NCBI GenBank assembly: GCA_037355855.1
Contig: CM074763.1
Location: 4,340,001-4,404,000 of the forward strand
DNA: 64,000 bases
Source: Pseudo-nitzschia pungens
Lineage: Eukaryota; Bacillariophyta; Bacillariophyceae; Bacillariales; Bacillariaceae
Direction of reading: 5' to 3'
Part shown: piece by piece, positions 31,956 to 42,082 of the stretch
Layout: every line of letters begins with the position of its first letter
How positions within the stretch are numbered: position 1 is the stretch's first letter
Made by a program: the position numbers and the translations under genes
Notes under the pieces: generated by a model
The model's database searches: none
Seen by the model: only the letters and a program-made list of their open reading frames with translations
Told to the model about the DNA's origin: nothing

Positions 31956-32990
31956 TCATGGGAGCCAAACAAGCTCACCATCGATGCTCCTTTCTGTTCT
32001 TCCGCCATGTTCTTCATGGTAGGATTCCATTGCTGCTTTCATGTGGGCTTGGAATGACTCATTGCTACCTGAAAGGTCATGAGTGTGAGAATGGAAGGTC
32101 TCGTTGGTGTTGGTGCCATGGGCCTTGTTGCCGGGACCCTTGTAGTTCTTGGAGTACCTATTCTTAGGGCATTCAGACCAATCGTGGTTGTGGCCTGGAA
32201 TCCGACAGGGATTGGATTTCTTTTTGTTCTTAGGATTGTTCTTTTGGTTGCCGGAACGTTTCCTGTTGTTGTTGTTTGAAGTATTAGAACTGTTAGGACG
32301 TCTCCCATTGTTCTTATTCTTCTGTTTGCTGAGTCTGTCGAGGCTGCTCATGTGATCGACAATGAATTGAGGTGTGGTGTTCTGAGTAACTCCCTGGTGA
32401 ATGCGTACGTAGTCTTCGATCCAGGCATTTGGGTAGCTGTGGAGGAGGATGGTGACTTGCTGGAGGTGGTCCAGATTAGTCACGTAGCCATGGATTTTTG
32501 CTGTATATTTCATGAGGGTAAGGAGTCGATCGGTATGGTCTTTACAGGTGGACTCAATTTTCTTCTTGCATGCAGGGCTTCTGAGATAGATGTGCATGAG
32601 GTCTCGTGCATCTTCAGCATTGCAATAGAGCTTGATGAACGCTCCAAAGGCTGAATCAAATCCTTGTCTTGTAAGTGGGTATAATCTTTGACCATTCGGT
32701 CTGGTGTTTCGCGCCAGTGCTCGCCATTTGGTTTGCGAATCGACACATAGGCATCTGCCGAAGTATCGAATGAGGGTGGAATCCTGTATCCCTAGGTCTT
32801 CCACTGTGTTCAAGAAGGCTTCTTTGGTGTGTAGTAATTCTTCTAGACCTCCTTTGTCTGTGAAGAGAGGGACTTTGACACTGTCGGAATGGTCGTCGTC
32901 GTCGTAGACGGAGAGCGTGACTAGTTTTGGCTTAGAGCTGTCAAAGGAGCTCTTATACGAGACCGGTGGATCTCTGTAAATCCCTGCCAT
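31956..32990 (-). CDS. Gag of gypsy B
   Basis: 344 aa from ATG 32990 (CC-ATG-G). Basic Asn/Lys/Arg-rich region, then C-R-I-P-G-H-N-H-D-W-S-E-C near residue 263 as a Cys/His motif replacing a normal zinc knuckle, then a region of F-Q-A-H-M-K repeats. Stops at TGA 31956-31958. Homologous over its length to the broken gag of E. Confidence 0.85.
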   Translation of the reverse strand: MAGIYRDPPVSYKSSFDSSKPKLVTLSVYDDDDHSDSVKVPLFTDKGGLEELLHTKEAFLNTVEDLGIQDSTLIRYFGRCLCVDSQTKWRALARNTRPNGQRLYPLTRQGFDSAFGAFIKLYCNAEDARDLMHIYLRSPACKKKIESTCKDHTDRLLTLMKYTAKIHGYVTNLDHLQQVTILLHSYPNAWIEDYVRIHQGVTQNTTPQFIVDHMSSLDRLSKQKNKNNGRRPNSSNTSNNNNRKRSGNQKNNPKNKKKSNPCRIPGHNHDWSECPKNRYSKNYKGPGNKAHGTNTNETFHSHTHDLSGSNESFQAHMKAAMESYHEEHGGRTERSIDGELVWLP

Positions 32991-33096
32991 GGTTGAGGTG
33001 GTTGCCTTGTTGGAGATACAAGGTGCCTCTGTTGTTGAGGATGTTGGTTGATTTGAATTCAGTACTGAGTTCTACTGTCTCTACTTTAAAGATAAA

Positions 33097-33108
33097 CAGT
33101 AATTACTG
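33097..33108 (-). promoter_or_regulatory. Palindrome next to the 5' LTR of B
   Basis: CAGTAATTACTG directly internal to the LTR, as in E. It takes the place of a TGG-type primer-binding site. Confidence 0.55.
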
Positions 33109-33401
33109 TGTTACACGTTAAGGTAGAAAGTTTCGGAGTGGTATGAATATTGTGAATGTTTAGATACTTTACGAAATATTGTTACGCGAATTGTAAATGG
33201 AAACATATAAAAATTGAGGTCGCGAGCATAGCCACAATTTGGCATACTCTGCCATAAATGTTGTTTCATTGTCGATTCCCACGATTAGGCATATATTATC
33301 TTCTGGGACTCAACCGTAATAATTAGGACACATATATTTGATTCCCGTGTGGGATTCGTTTAATTATTCATTCGTGAACGTAGCTACGCTACAGTGTCAC
33401 A
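33109..33401 (-). repeat. 5' LTR of gypsy B
   Basis: 293 bp; matches 27736-28028 by eye. Followed by target duplication AGGAG. Confidence 0.93.
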
Positions 33402-35428
33402 AGGAGTTCGATGGATTTGCTGTATTGGAATACCGTTGTGTCGTCCCCACTCCTGTGCTTGGTCATGGTCGGACCACCCCCACTCCTGTGGTTTGCCATG
33501 GTCGGTGGATCCGGAGTAGATACACTCCTGTAGTTGTCATGGTGTGAGTGGGAACTGAAATTATGACGAGTGGTCCCCGCTGTAACAGCAGGGGGGTCCA
33601 CCAATTCCACTCCTGCAGTTTCCGGGATAGCGGGGACAATTGGGTCTTCTGAGGAGAGGTGAACAGATATTACAGTAGGAATCGGCGGATCCGGGAGGTG
33701 GAGGAAACCCTGGTTGAAAGCGTTGGAGAGAGACGTTGTGGTAGTGTTGGACGAGGAGCTTTGCGGGATAAGGCGGGCACGCGGATCAAAAGACGAGACG
33801 TCTGAAGACTCGTCAGTTGAGGCATATGACGCGGTCGTGAGGGCGCATGTGTCAGGGATGTCATTGGCGTTGCTGGGAGCGTCGGCGGGCGTGCCGGGAT
33901 GGTCGGCAGGTGTGTCGTGGCGCGAGAGAATACCAGGATGAGGTGTGGCATCGCGTGTGGTGGTGGTACACGCTGTAGCCTCGTGTGGGGAAGGAATATC
34001 CACAGCTTCCATAATTTCTGTAGTTTCATGTGGGGATGTGTGGACCACACCTAGTTGAAAGAACAAGTGGTATGTATCTCCAAAGTCTTCGTCACTGTCA
34101 GCGGCGACCATGAGGAGTTGTCGGCTGGTGAGTTTTCCAGTGCCGGAACGAGTTGTTGTTTTCGTTTGTTTGTTCGCGCTGGATTGTGGTGGTGAAGAGT
34201 TGGAGTTCGTAGGCTTGTTGCTTGATGGTTGAACAGGTTCGGTGGTTGTCGCTGGGATAGTTGTAGTGGTTCCTTTTGTGACAAAAGTGGTTGATTCTTT
34301 GTCAGATCCGGTGGATTTTCCAGACGGGTTGCAAGCCACACTTAGGCTTTTGCCTTTACTTTGAGACCCCTTACGTGATCCGTGGAATTGTTGTAACATA
34401 GTATCGATAGATCGTGATACAGTTCTGGGGTATTGATTCGAACCTAGACTGTATTGATTTGCAAGTGTTTCTTTCAGGGTGCTGGTCTCTTTGTCACTTC
34501 CTTCAATCATGAGCGTGGCAAGGAGTGATTGTTCAACCAATTGATCCACTTCTTTTTGGTTGGATTTGGTAAGTTTGAGGTAGGCGTCGTGCGTGGTTAC
34601 TGTCGTTTTGTCGACAGTTATTTGTTCTTGTTTGAGATATGCAATTACAAACCCTTTCATGACTAGTGACCTGCCAAGCAATTTGACCACTTCATACGCA
34701 TCGGTTACGGACTTTCCGAATTCTGTTGCGTTGTTGGATCTCTGTCGAGTGCATAGCAGCTTTTGCAGTGCTCGGAGCAAATTGGTTTCCATGTGGACTT
34801 TGGTTTTGCTCCCTTGTTAGCAGATATCCCGGAGAATGATGAGTAGCCTAACAATGCATTGTTTTGCATTGACAGACTCCCAGTCATCGTGTCCTTCAAG
34901 TTTGTCCATCATTTTGTCATCGATTTGACCCAGAGCCACGGCGTAGATCTTCTTCATGTCTCGTTGGTAAATGCTGTATTCTTTGACCTTTTGTTTGATG
35001 TCTTCTTGGTACATTTGTTGTGCAATTGCCTTTTTGGCTGGATTCTCTTCCATTGTGACTTTTCCATCTTCTGATTTCACCTTGTCCATCCATTTGCTTT
35101 TGTCTATAGGTGTTGGTGCGAACTCTACTCGTGTGGTTACTTTCATGTGTTTGATTGATAATCCTACTTCTGGTACGTACTTTGACCCACCCAGTGTTTG
35201 TAGGCGGCGTTTGAATGTTTTGTAATCTTGTGCAGATGCATCTCCTTTCATGATAATACCTTTCATTTCATTTTGATCATGTCCGGTGAACTTTGTTGTC
35301 CCTCCTTCGGACTTTGTTTTCGGTTGGCCCATCTTTTTGCTTGGGTTGGTGGTGCCGCCTTGGCGGCTGTTGTTGTTGTTGTGGGCATCATTTCCCGGTG
35401 CCCCATTTTGGGTCTTAGAATCATCCAT
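33402..35428 (-). pseudogene. Copia C gag region
   Basis: Begins at ATG 35428 (the frame is open to a GTG at 35458) with a Lys-rich N-terminus. TAA at 34817-34819 interrupts it; the frame continues to the B insertion. The C-terminal half is Thr/Ser/Pro-rich with His-Arg-Ser-Gly repeats. No zinc knuckle is visible, as is common in diatom copia gag. The stop is consistent with a CAA to TAA change. Confidence 0.75.
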
Positions 35429-35545
35429 CGTGACGATCACACAGCCTTGGCCGTGCACTGCAGCAATATCGATTCCTTGGTATAGATACGGCTGGCAGCA
35501 ATCCTGTAGTAGAGATGCTGACTTTCGAGTGCACTTTGAAAATTA

Positions 35546-35790
35546 TGTTGAAGGAACAAGTGATGTGCCGATAAGACAACAGGCTTGTCCAGTCTCAAGA
35601 AGAAAATTAGATAAACTTCATAAACTAGATAATTTTCAAAGTGTAAGACATGTGCTCTGTTGGCCACCATGTCTTCCCTTCTTGTTAACGTTGTGGTACA
35701 ATTCACCACTGTGGTACATTTTACCACATTACTAATATTTTGTATTTCGTGAACGTATGGCAGACGGTTCGACTCGTATGATTCGCAACA
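35546..35790 (-). repeat. 5' LTR of copia C
   Basis: 245 bp, upstream LTR for the minus-strand element; followed by GTAAG at 35791-35795. Confidence 0.9.
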
Positions 35791-36004
35791 GTAAGGTTAT
35801 CCACTGCTTTGCTATGACAGGCATATTTTTCAGTAATGATTGTAACTGGAAGCAAAGGTAAGCTTACCTCAAGGTAAGGCTTACGAAGACGAAATTGTTG
35901 AAAAAAACATTCGCAGTTGACGATTGTTTTGGTGATTTTCGATCTGCGGTTGGCTGTTATTCTCTAGGACGACACTTCAAGTGCAAGAGCAAAAGTCTTG
36001 GACG

Positions 36005-39000
36005 ATGGCGAGACGGATAATGAACAAGAAACAGAAAAGGGCAAGCAAAAGCAAAGAAAAGTCGCATCCAGCTGTGGTAGGTCCAGACCTTTTTTTGCTG
36101 CTACAGGGCCGTCTTTTTGACGACTGCATCCATGAAACTGAAGATGCCGAAGTTTTGAACAAAAGCGGCAAAAACATCTCTTTGATTTTATGCGGCGAGT
36201 CGCACAATGACGCTATTGATGTGACGCGACGATCACCGCCGGGAAAATTTGATCCGACTGAGGGATGGATACCAGTTGCAGACTCATTGTCTTCGGACCA
36301 CATCAATGATAAAATATATTCTGCGCTACCGAATGTTGTATTTGTTTCAAAGCAAAATGAAGCTGATCAATCCTTACAAACATCAACAGCGACGTCAAGA
36401 AGACCTTCGTTAGAAAATCTGGCAATCCGATTCTTATACCCAGTCAACGGGAGAAAGAATCGATCTGTAACCCTAGTTAAAGCCCAAGAGCTTGCAAAGA
36501 ATTTCGTTGACAAGTACGAGATCGAAGAAGAAATGTTTGGTAGAAACTTGCTTTTATTGTGGATAGCAACGGCATCGTCACGCGTCGAAAAAGGGAAAGC
36601 GTTTCTGTTAGAAATTGAAGCCGATCATGTGATTGAGCACAATAATAATGCCGAAAGTTTCACCAATGATTCGTACGATGAAGATGAAGAAAGTTTTGAC
36701 GATTGGGTTTTTTTTTCGTCGAATTCTTTTGAAGTAGAATCCTTCACACAACGACGGAACCGCTCTCAACTTCCATATCTCGTCACACAATGGATGGACG
36801 AGGTTATGATGGTTCCAAATAGAGAGTTCTACGATCTCGAAGACGAGAGAACCGCCGCTACAGTAGATGCTATTGAGGATGTCAGCGACGACGACGGTGA
36901 CAACGACGCTGCCGATGCAGGCGATGGTGATGAAGAGAGAAGAAACATTGCTACGATCGATTATTCATCATCGATAGAAAGAAATGGTTGTCGATATGCA
37001 TTGTTTGAATACGGTGATCTGGATCCACTAGCACATGAATTCAGCAAACGTCGGCTTGGTATGACTGATACCGAGGTAACAGAAAGTGAGTACGACCATG
37101 TCGTCGAAAATCGAAAACGCCTTTTGAAAGAAGAGCATAATGTATGCACCTTCGACGATTGGTTTGACTATGTGAGATCGGGAACCACAGAAGCTGAAGG
37201 GGTAGTAGAAGCCAACACGAATGACAAACATTCAGAAAATAACGCAAATCACACAGTGCATCTTATCTTGGAAGCATCGGTGCCTCCTTGGGAGGTGGAA
37301 ATTCATCGGCCTACCATCAGTAATTGCAATGGAGTTTCAAGTAGCGATTCAGAGAAAGTCACAGCCGAGGATTTCCGATTGTATCCCGCTTCAGAATGTA
37401 TCCGATGTTTATCAGAAGATTCAGAAGCATCATCTGAGGACGAGGTCGATCCAAGTAACGATGGCATCGGATCCTATATTGATTTCGTGTATCGAAGAAT
37501 GATGGAAGCCACAACAATAATCAAGCAAAATGAAACGGCGAATGGCGTTCAAATTGAAAGCATGACGGCGGAAGGTAACGATTTGAATCAAAACGACATC
37601 AATGAAAACGATATTCACAACGGCATCACTACTGACTCCAATTATTGCTACTCAAATAGGAATTGGCTACATTGTATTGACACCAGAGATCTTGGATGCG
37701 AGGCGGCGTGTCATGCTGAGTCGCTGAAAGACAAATGGTACGAGCTCTTAACGCAAGAGGAAAAGAAACTCCTCTCCAATCCTGATGAAGTCGCAAAGAA
37801 TGCCTGCCCAGTCAACGAAGAAGGTTCAGCGATGACTTTTCTTCCCGCATATAAGCTGAATCCGGAATGGATCGAATTAGAGCGTTTGAAAACCGAGGGG
37901 GTGTTACTTCGAGACATACAAGACGGCGATGAGGACATGGTTTCAAACGAGCTCGATAGTCATGGGAACTCCCTCGAGTTCACATTCCCATCCTTCGAAT
38001 TGTTCTTCGGAAATAACAGTGATAATCTTTATTACACGCCTCATGTGAAAGTGGCGTACTCCCCCTTTTTGGCACACTGTGTTCAATCTCTTGAGAATTG
38101 GGAAGCATTTTTTACCAATCTATTCTTTGGTGGAACGATCCAAGAAGCTCTTAACCGTTTGAATCTTCGAGGAAATAAAAGTAGAGGTGATGTTCATATT
38201 CGAAGTCCGATCCTCCAACAATGGAATCGCGAATCGAACTCATATGTGTGGAAAAAACGCGAGGAGGAAGACTACTCTACTTGTCCCTTTTTCCCCTTTG
38301 CTTTTCATTTGGCCGCCAAGGGAAGCTCTCCACATAGAACGTGGAGCTCCCAGCTTTTCGAAAACCTTTATAACTTCCGGGATCGCGCTGGTCGGCATCA
38401 AATAAGTAGACGTAAAGTGGCACTTATGATCAAGTCGTGGGTTTTAGATGCCATCCAGCGTCACATGAACGATCCAAAATCATCAGATGACGACGAACTT
38501 GGGGGCGAGTGGTTTGTGGCCTTTCTTCGTTCTGTCCACCGCGAGATCTATGACGATATTGACGTTTCAGACCCACCCGCTTTGCTTCAGAAGAATTACG
38601 TGAAAAGCCTATCAGGGAAGAGATTCGCAAAACACAACATTGGAAAGATAAAGATCCCCTGTGCAAAAGATGCGTTCGGCGAGATTCTCGAACGATTTCG
38701 GGAGCAAGAAAACCTCCCCCCAACAGTGAATGTCGTGACTCCTCGAGTGGAGATACTGGCAAAAATTTTGATTGACATATGGGTGTCGAATTTATTTGAT
38801 TTTTCGCTGCTTCTCAAGATTGTGGATACGTGTTCGAAGGAAACAAAAGGCAATGTAGTAGTAGTATGTTACGTTGGAACAGCACACGCTAAAGTCGTCA
38901 GGGATTTTTTCTGTGGTACTTTGGGATTCAAGAGGAAGGCTTTGGTGGGGAAATTTGCGTGGGAGGATCACGAAGCAAAAGTATTGGATCTCCCTTCGAA

Positions 39001-39031
39001 GCTGTGGAATCTGTCCGAACTTTTTCGGTAG
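36005..39031 (+). CDS. Large acidic protein of unknown function, possible Tiki/ChaN-like motifs
   Basis: 1,008 aa in one exon from ATG 36005 (the frame is open upstream only to a GTG at 35981). Basic N-terminus, several long Asp/Glu/Ser-rich segments (about residues 210-360 and 470-600), and a conserved-looking C-terminal half rich in Trp and Phe. Near residue 60 is I-L-C-G-E-S-H-N-D, and near residue 970 V-C-Y-V-G-T-A-H-A-K. A GExH near the start and a GxxH near the end is the arrangement of the Tiki/TraB/ChaN fold, but the spacing here is very large, so this is a guess. No signal peptide or membrane span. It starts about 210 bp from the copia C boundary. Confidence 0.75.
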   Translation: MARRIMNKKQKRASKSKEKSHPAVVGPDLFLLLQGRLFDDCIHETEDAEVLNKSGKNISLILCGESHNDAIDVTRRSPPGKFDPTEGWIPVADSLSSDHINDKIYSALPNVVFVSKQNEADQSLQTSTATSRRPSLENLAIRFLYPVNGRKNRSVTLVKAQELAKNFVDKYEIEEEMFGRNLLLLWIATASSRVEKGKAFLLEIEADHVIEHNNNAESFTNDSYDEDEESFDDWVFFSSNSFEVESFTQRRNRSQLPYLVTQWMDEVMMVPNREFYDLEDERTAATVDAIEDVSDDDGDNDAADAGDGDEERRNIATIDYSSSIERNGCRYALFEYGDLDPLAHEFSKRRLGMTDTEVTESEYDHVVENRKRLLKEEHNVCTFDDWFDYVRSGTTEAEGVVEANTNDKHSENNANHTVHLILEASVPPWEVEIHRPTISNCNGVSSSDSEKVTAEDFRLYPASECIRCLSEDSEASSEDEVDPSNDGIGSYIDFVYRRMMEATTIIKQNETANGVQIESMTAEGNDLNQNDINENDIHNGITTDSNYCYSNRNWLHCIDTRDLGCEAACHAESLKDKWYELLTQEEKKLLSNPDEVAKNACPVNEEGSAMTFLPAYKLNPEWIELERLKTEGVLLRDIQDGDEDMVSNELDSHGNSLEFTFPSFELFFGNNSDNLYYTPHVKVAYSPFLAHCVQSLENWEAFFTNLFFGGTIQEALNRLNLRGNKSRGDVHIRSPILQQWNRESNSYVWKKREEEDYSTCPFFPFAFHLAAKGSSPHRTWSSQLFENLYNFRDRAGRHQISRRKVALMIKSWVLDAIQRHMNDPKSSDDDELGGEWFVAFLRSVHREIYDDIDVSDPPALLQKNYVKSLSGKRFAKHNIGKIKIPCAKDAFGEILERFREQENLPPTVNVVTPRVEILAKILIDIWVSNLFDFSLLLKIVDTCSKETKGNVVVVCYVGTAHAKVVRDFFCGTLGFKRKALVGKFAWEDHEAKVLDLPSKLWNLSELFR

Positions 39032-39633
39032 ACTCCTCTCAATATCAAAAAGAAAGAGAGATAATTTGAACCTGGTTTTGGTCCTCGGAGGTTGCCGGAA
39101 GGATTCGCCTTCTTGCATAAAAAAATTCGCTACACACACTCTAAGTCACTCGTGTTACATTTATTCATTCATCAGATTTCGAATGAGTCGCCAAAGACAC
39201 AACGTTGATGACTATCATTCCTCGGATATCAACAAAAACAGGGCACAAGTTCCGTGTTTTGTTCCACGCTTAGTGTAGCTCGTCACTCGCACGGAAGCAT
39301 CCCCGTCGTCACATCTTTCGCAAAATGTTCAGTATCAAGCTGAGTTGCTCGAATGGCTTCGTGCAACGGCAACAATTCGTAGAAAAGAGAGTCCATTCTT
39401 CCACTTCGATTTATTGACTCAAATACGTCGACAAGGACGACCGCTAGAACCACCGTTCGCTCTTGTTACATTCGAACGGCTCAGCATCAAGTAAAATTCT
39501 TACTTCAGATGCAGATAATTCCTTTCGAATCGAAGTCCGATCTGATTAGATCAGGAATATTTTTTTAGACTAAATCGATACAATAACCAATAAACGGAGG
39601 AACGAACAAAAATCACTTAGTAGTTTAATGGAT
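39032..39633. other. Intergenic region between convergent genes
   Basis: 3' flanks of the 1,008-aa gene and the Ctr gene. No convincing ORF, RNA gene or repeat. Confidence 0.4.
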
Positions 39634-40394
39634 TTATCGGCGACGCCTGCGGACGGCACTGCTCGAGGATCCGTTGCACGACTGGGACGATTGTCTTGAC
39701 TCTTCTTCTGGGAAAGAGTCGGAATCATCACTAATTTGTTGGTTATGCTGCAGTTGAGAGTGTTCACCACTTCCCTGACTGTCATTCAAAGGACCGGGTC
39801 TTCCCAGATTTCCGCGATCTTGAGCAAGTCGACTAGCAGAGGTTTCTGCGGGAAATAGAAGTTTTCCAGCAAATACGCCGAGAATGACACTCGCGAAAAG
39901 CTCCGTACTGAAGGTCATGGATATCAACATAAGTAGCCAGCCCAAAAGCTGTTGTAAGCCATATAGTAGGGCCATTATTATTCTTTGCACGTGATTGGAT
40001 TCTGTTTGCCGATTATTGCTCTTCATGTGTATTTGACAGTATGCAATTCCTTCGCAAAAGACAGCCAAGAAGAAGGAGCACACTGCATGTTGTAAAGGCA
40101 TGCGTAAAAGGGAGTTAGATTCGTGTCGCACATCATCCGTTTCTGGAAAAATACAAAAATGTTACGGATGCTGTTGCGAGTTATATCGTGTCACCGGGAG
40201 AATTTTCACGTACGCATGGCACCGAAGAATTTTCCGGATTCGTCCAACCTGAATTCAGTAAACAAGAAAGTAATGCAATCAGCTTGTCCGTTGGAAAGGA
40301 GAGTTGATTGGAATCCGCCCATGCTCATCGACATGGGCACTCCATTACAAAACGGATGGAAATTGTCTTCAGAAATCTCCTCACCGTCCATCAT
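39634..40394 (-). CDS. Ctr-family copper transporter (two exons)
   Basis: Exon 1 40394-40214 and exon 2 40142-39634, with a 71-bp intron (GTACGT...TTCCAG). The spliced product is about 229 aa, usual for the family. Exon 1 has Met-rich M-S-M-S-M and then C-I-T-F-L-F-T-E-F-R-L-D-E-S-G-K-F, the block before TM1. Exon 2 has TM1, then TM2 with M-L-I-S-M (MxxxM, the pore copper ligands) and TM3 with G-V-F-A-G (GxxxG packing). Ctr trimers import Cu(I). The tail is Ser/Gln-rich and ends in an Arg run. An in-frame TAA upstream fixes the start. The upstream region is very rich in GTAC. Confidence 0.88.
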
Positions 40395-40915
40395 CGTTTC
40401 GCTTTAATCTGTATAGTATTGGTTTTATGTTCTGAACAACGAATGGACCGATCCCTTTTCGGTTCATGGTGTTTTCCGTTTTCCTTAGCGTGGAGGTCGA
40501 GTTGATCTTGGATAGAGTTGTGTCAATAAAGGGGAAAGTTTTCGTACGTGCATGTATGTTTACGTGATTGGGGCTTCAAGGGGGCTAGTGGAGTTGTAAT
40601 TATTTTTGGTTTTGGTACCGGTACCAGTAGACGTACTCCGTGAGATCTTACGTAGTACGTAGTGACTGTGCCTGGAATTTATTACGTAGTGATTCGTAGT
40701 ACTGTTTGTACCGTACTGTTCTATGCTGTACAGTTTTGTTGTGGTGGTAACCTTACCGTAATTACCGTAATCTTAGCAGATTGATCAAGGGACGAGCCTA
40801 GAATCAAATACCGGTAGGGATAGATTTGGATTCAGCTCCTAGTGATAACGGTACGGTACCGTAGTACTATTACTAGATTAATATTGAGACGAGCCCAGAA
40901 TCAAATAAGCATAGA
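40395..40915 (-). promoter_or_regulatory. GTAC-dense upstream region of the Ctr gene
   Basis: GTAC recurs many times, for example at 40541, 40614-40627, 40654-40666 and 40850-40866. GTAC is the core of the copper-response element bound by the SBP factor CRR1 in Chlamydomonas. The same words are common in other intergenic DNA of this window, so specificity is uncertain. Confidence 0.3.
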
Positions 40916-41157
40916 GTTTGGATTGGCTACCAATAGTAGCACCACAAAGTGACTCTGCCCTCCGTCTGACTCAAAAGGTAGCGGCTCAAAAGGAACGCAA
41001 TGTCTATCGATCGAGAACGTCCTCTTCGGCACATCATTCTATAAATATTGGTAGCTGTGATAGTTTTGACTGTTTACGGTTACAGCAATTTCAATATCGA
41101 TAGCCGTGTGTGCCTGCCATGTCGGTACAGCAAGGTTCGGGTATGTGCTCAGAATGA

Positions 41158-41481
41158 ATACATGGCACTGCAACAGTTGCCACTATCAACAACACTGCCT
41201 ATACTTTCTTCAATCCCTTCGCTTTTTCGTTCGATGGAGTAAAGTCTTGTGATGTTTTTGTTGGTTCTTCTGCGAAAGCAAAGAGTACGAATTCCTTCGA
41301 ATCATACGACAGCGCTGATTCTTTCTTCAGCAACAAAATTCGAAAACTCCGAGAAAAAGTTGCCTATCGATTGATGGGGATAGACCAACAAAAGGGGGAA
41401 TCCGAAGGAGAGAATGACGTGAAAAAATCTTTCGATTTGCGATACGAGACGGTCTTTCGGGTATCGGTAATCGCGGCATAG
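41158..41481 (+). CDS. Possible exon of an unrecognised gene
   Basis: An open frame of 107 codons ending in TAG, with a protein-like composition (charged and Ser-rich, K-I-R-K-L-R-E-K-V segment). It lacks a good ATG, and TGA precedes it at 41155. It may be the last exon of a gene starting upstream, or a chance frame. The strings GTATGTGCTCAG at 41141-41152 and GGTATCGGTAA near 41460 could be splice signals. Confidence 0.25.
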   Translation: MHGTATVATINNTAYTFFNPFAFSFDGVKSCDVFVGSSAKAKSTNSFESYDSADSFFSNKIRKLREKVAYRLMGIDQQKGESEGENDVKKSFDLRYETVFRVSVIAA

Positions 41482-41620
41482 CATTGAGCTCCAATGTATC
41501 CTGCTACATCATGCCAAGGATTCGCCCGGCATCAGCAGCAGTTTATGCGATGTTTCTGATGTATTTTTCTGCTAGGGACTCGGTCATGATTCATCGTCGG
41601 AGGCATCTTCAACATATTTT

Positions 41621-41651
<31 letters not shown>

Positions 41652-42082
41652 CTGTCCCGTGTTAAAAGGTGGATTTGTTGACTTGAGTTGTGGCACGTCC
41701 AGTGCGCCAAGCAGTCACCAAATGGGTGACTTCCATTTGAGTCAACAGTACCAGCAATGAAAGCGAGCGTCATAAATGGAATTGATGCCGTTCGAGGAAA
41801 CACGATTTCGGATTCACAGAGCCATGTAATTGCCAATAGCACGACTTTCGCCAATCCCACGCAACTCCAGTAGTCCAGGCATACTTGTATTCGCAACTAG
41901 TGCTCAATTACTTAGAGAAGCAAGGCATTCGCAGGTAAAATCAGCTTTGTAAGGAAAAATTTGCAGTTGCCAAGAAATTGTCGTTTTTGGGGCGTGGAGT
42001 CACTACTGATGCTTCCGAAACAATTTTGAAAATACTTCGAAATAGAATTCGTATGACTTTCTGCAAAGAATCACATTCCTTT
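41482..42082. other. Intergenic region with a CAG run
   Basis: (CAG)8-9 at about 41625-41650 is in an ORF of 65 codons on the plus strand and one on the minus strand; neither looks like a gene. Nothing else is recognised up to the sulfotransferase-like gene. Confidence 0.4.

Larger units (their letters stand above)
27736..33401 (-). mobile_element. Ty3/gypsy retrotransposon B, complete, 5,666 bp
   Basis: Two apparently identical 293-bp LTRs (27736-28028, 33109-33401), flanked by AGGAG (27731-27735 and 33402-33406). Gag, linker and pol lie in one frame. Pol is intact. It inserted into the gag-protease junction of copia C. Its gag is homologous to that of E; its pol differs strongly from that of A. 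Confidence 0.95.
18712..35790 (-). mobile_element. Ty1/copia retrotransposon C (diatom type), host of three insertions
   Basis: LTRs at 18712-18960 and 35546-35790, flanked by GTAAG (18707-18711 and 35791-35795). Without elements E, D copy 2 and B and their duplications it is about 6.4 kb. Order on the minus strand is gag, protease, integrase, RT, RNase H, which is the copia order. The LTRs differ by a 4-bp indel and at least two substitutions, and the ORF has stops and a frameshift, so it is older than its guests. Confidence 0.93.

Noticed and set aside
28388..32308. Antisense ORFs across the B and A pol genes
   Set aside because: They are shadows of intact pol frames with no motifs of their own.
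41484..41681. Short ORF with a poly-Gln run
   Set aside because: The run is a CAG microsatellite and the rest shows no coding character; the minus frame is equally open.
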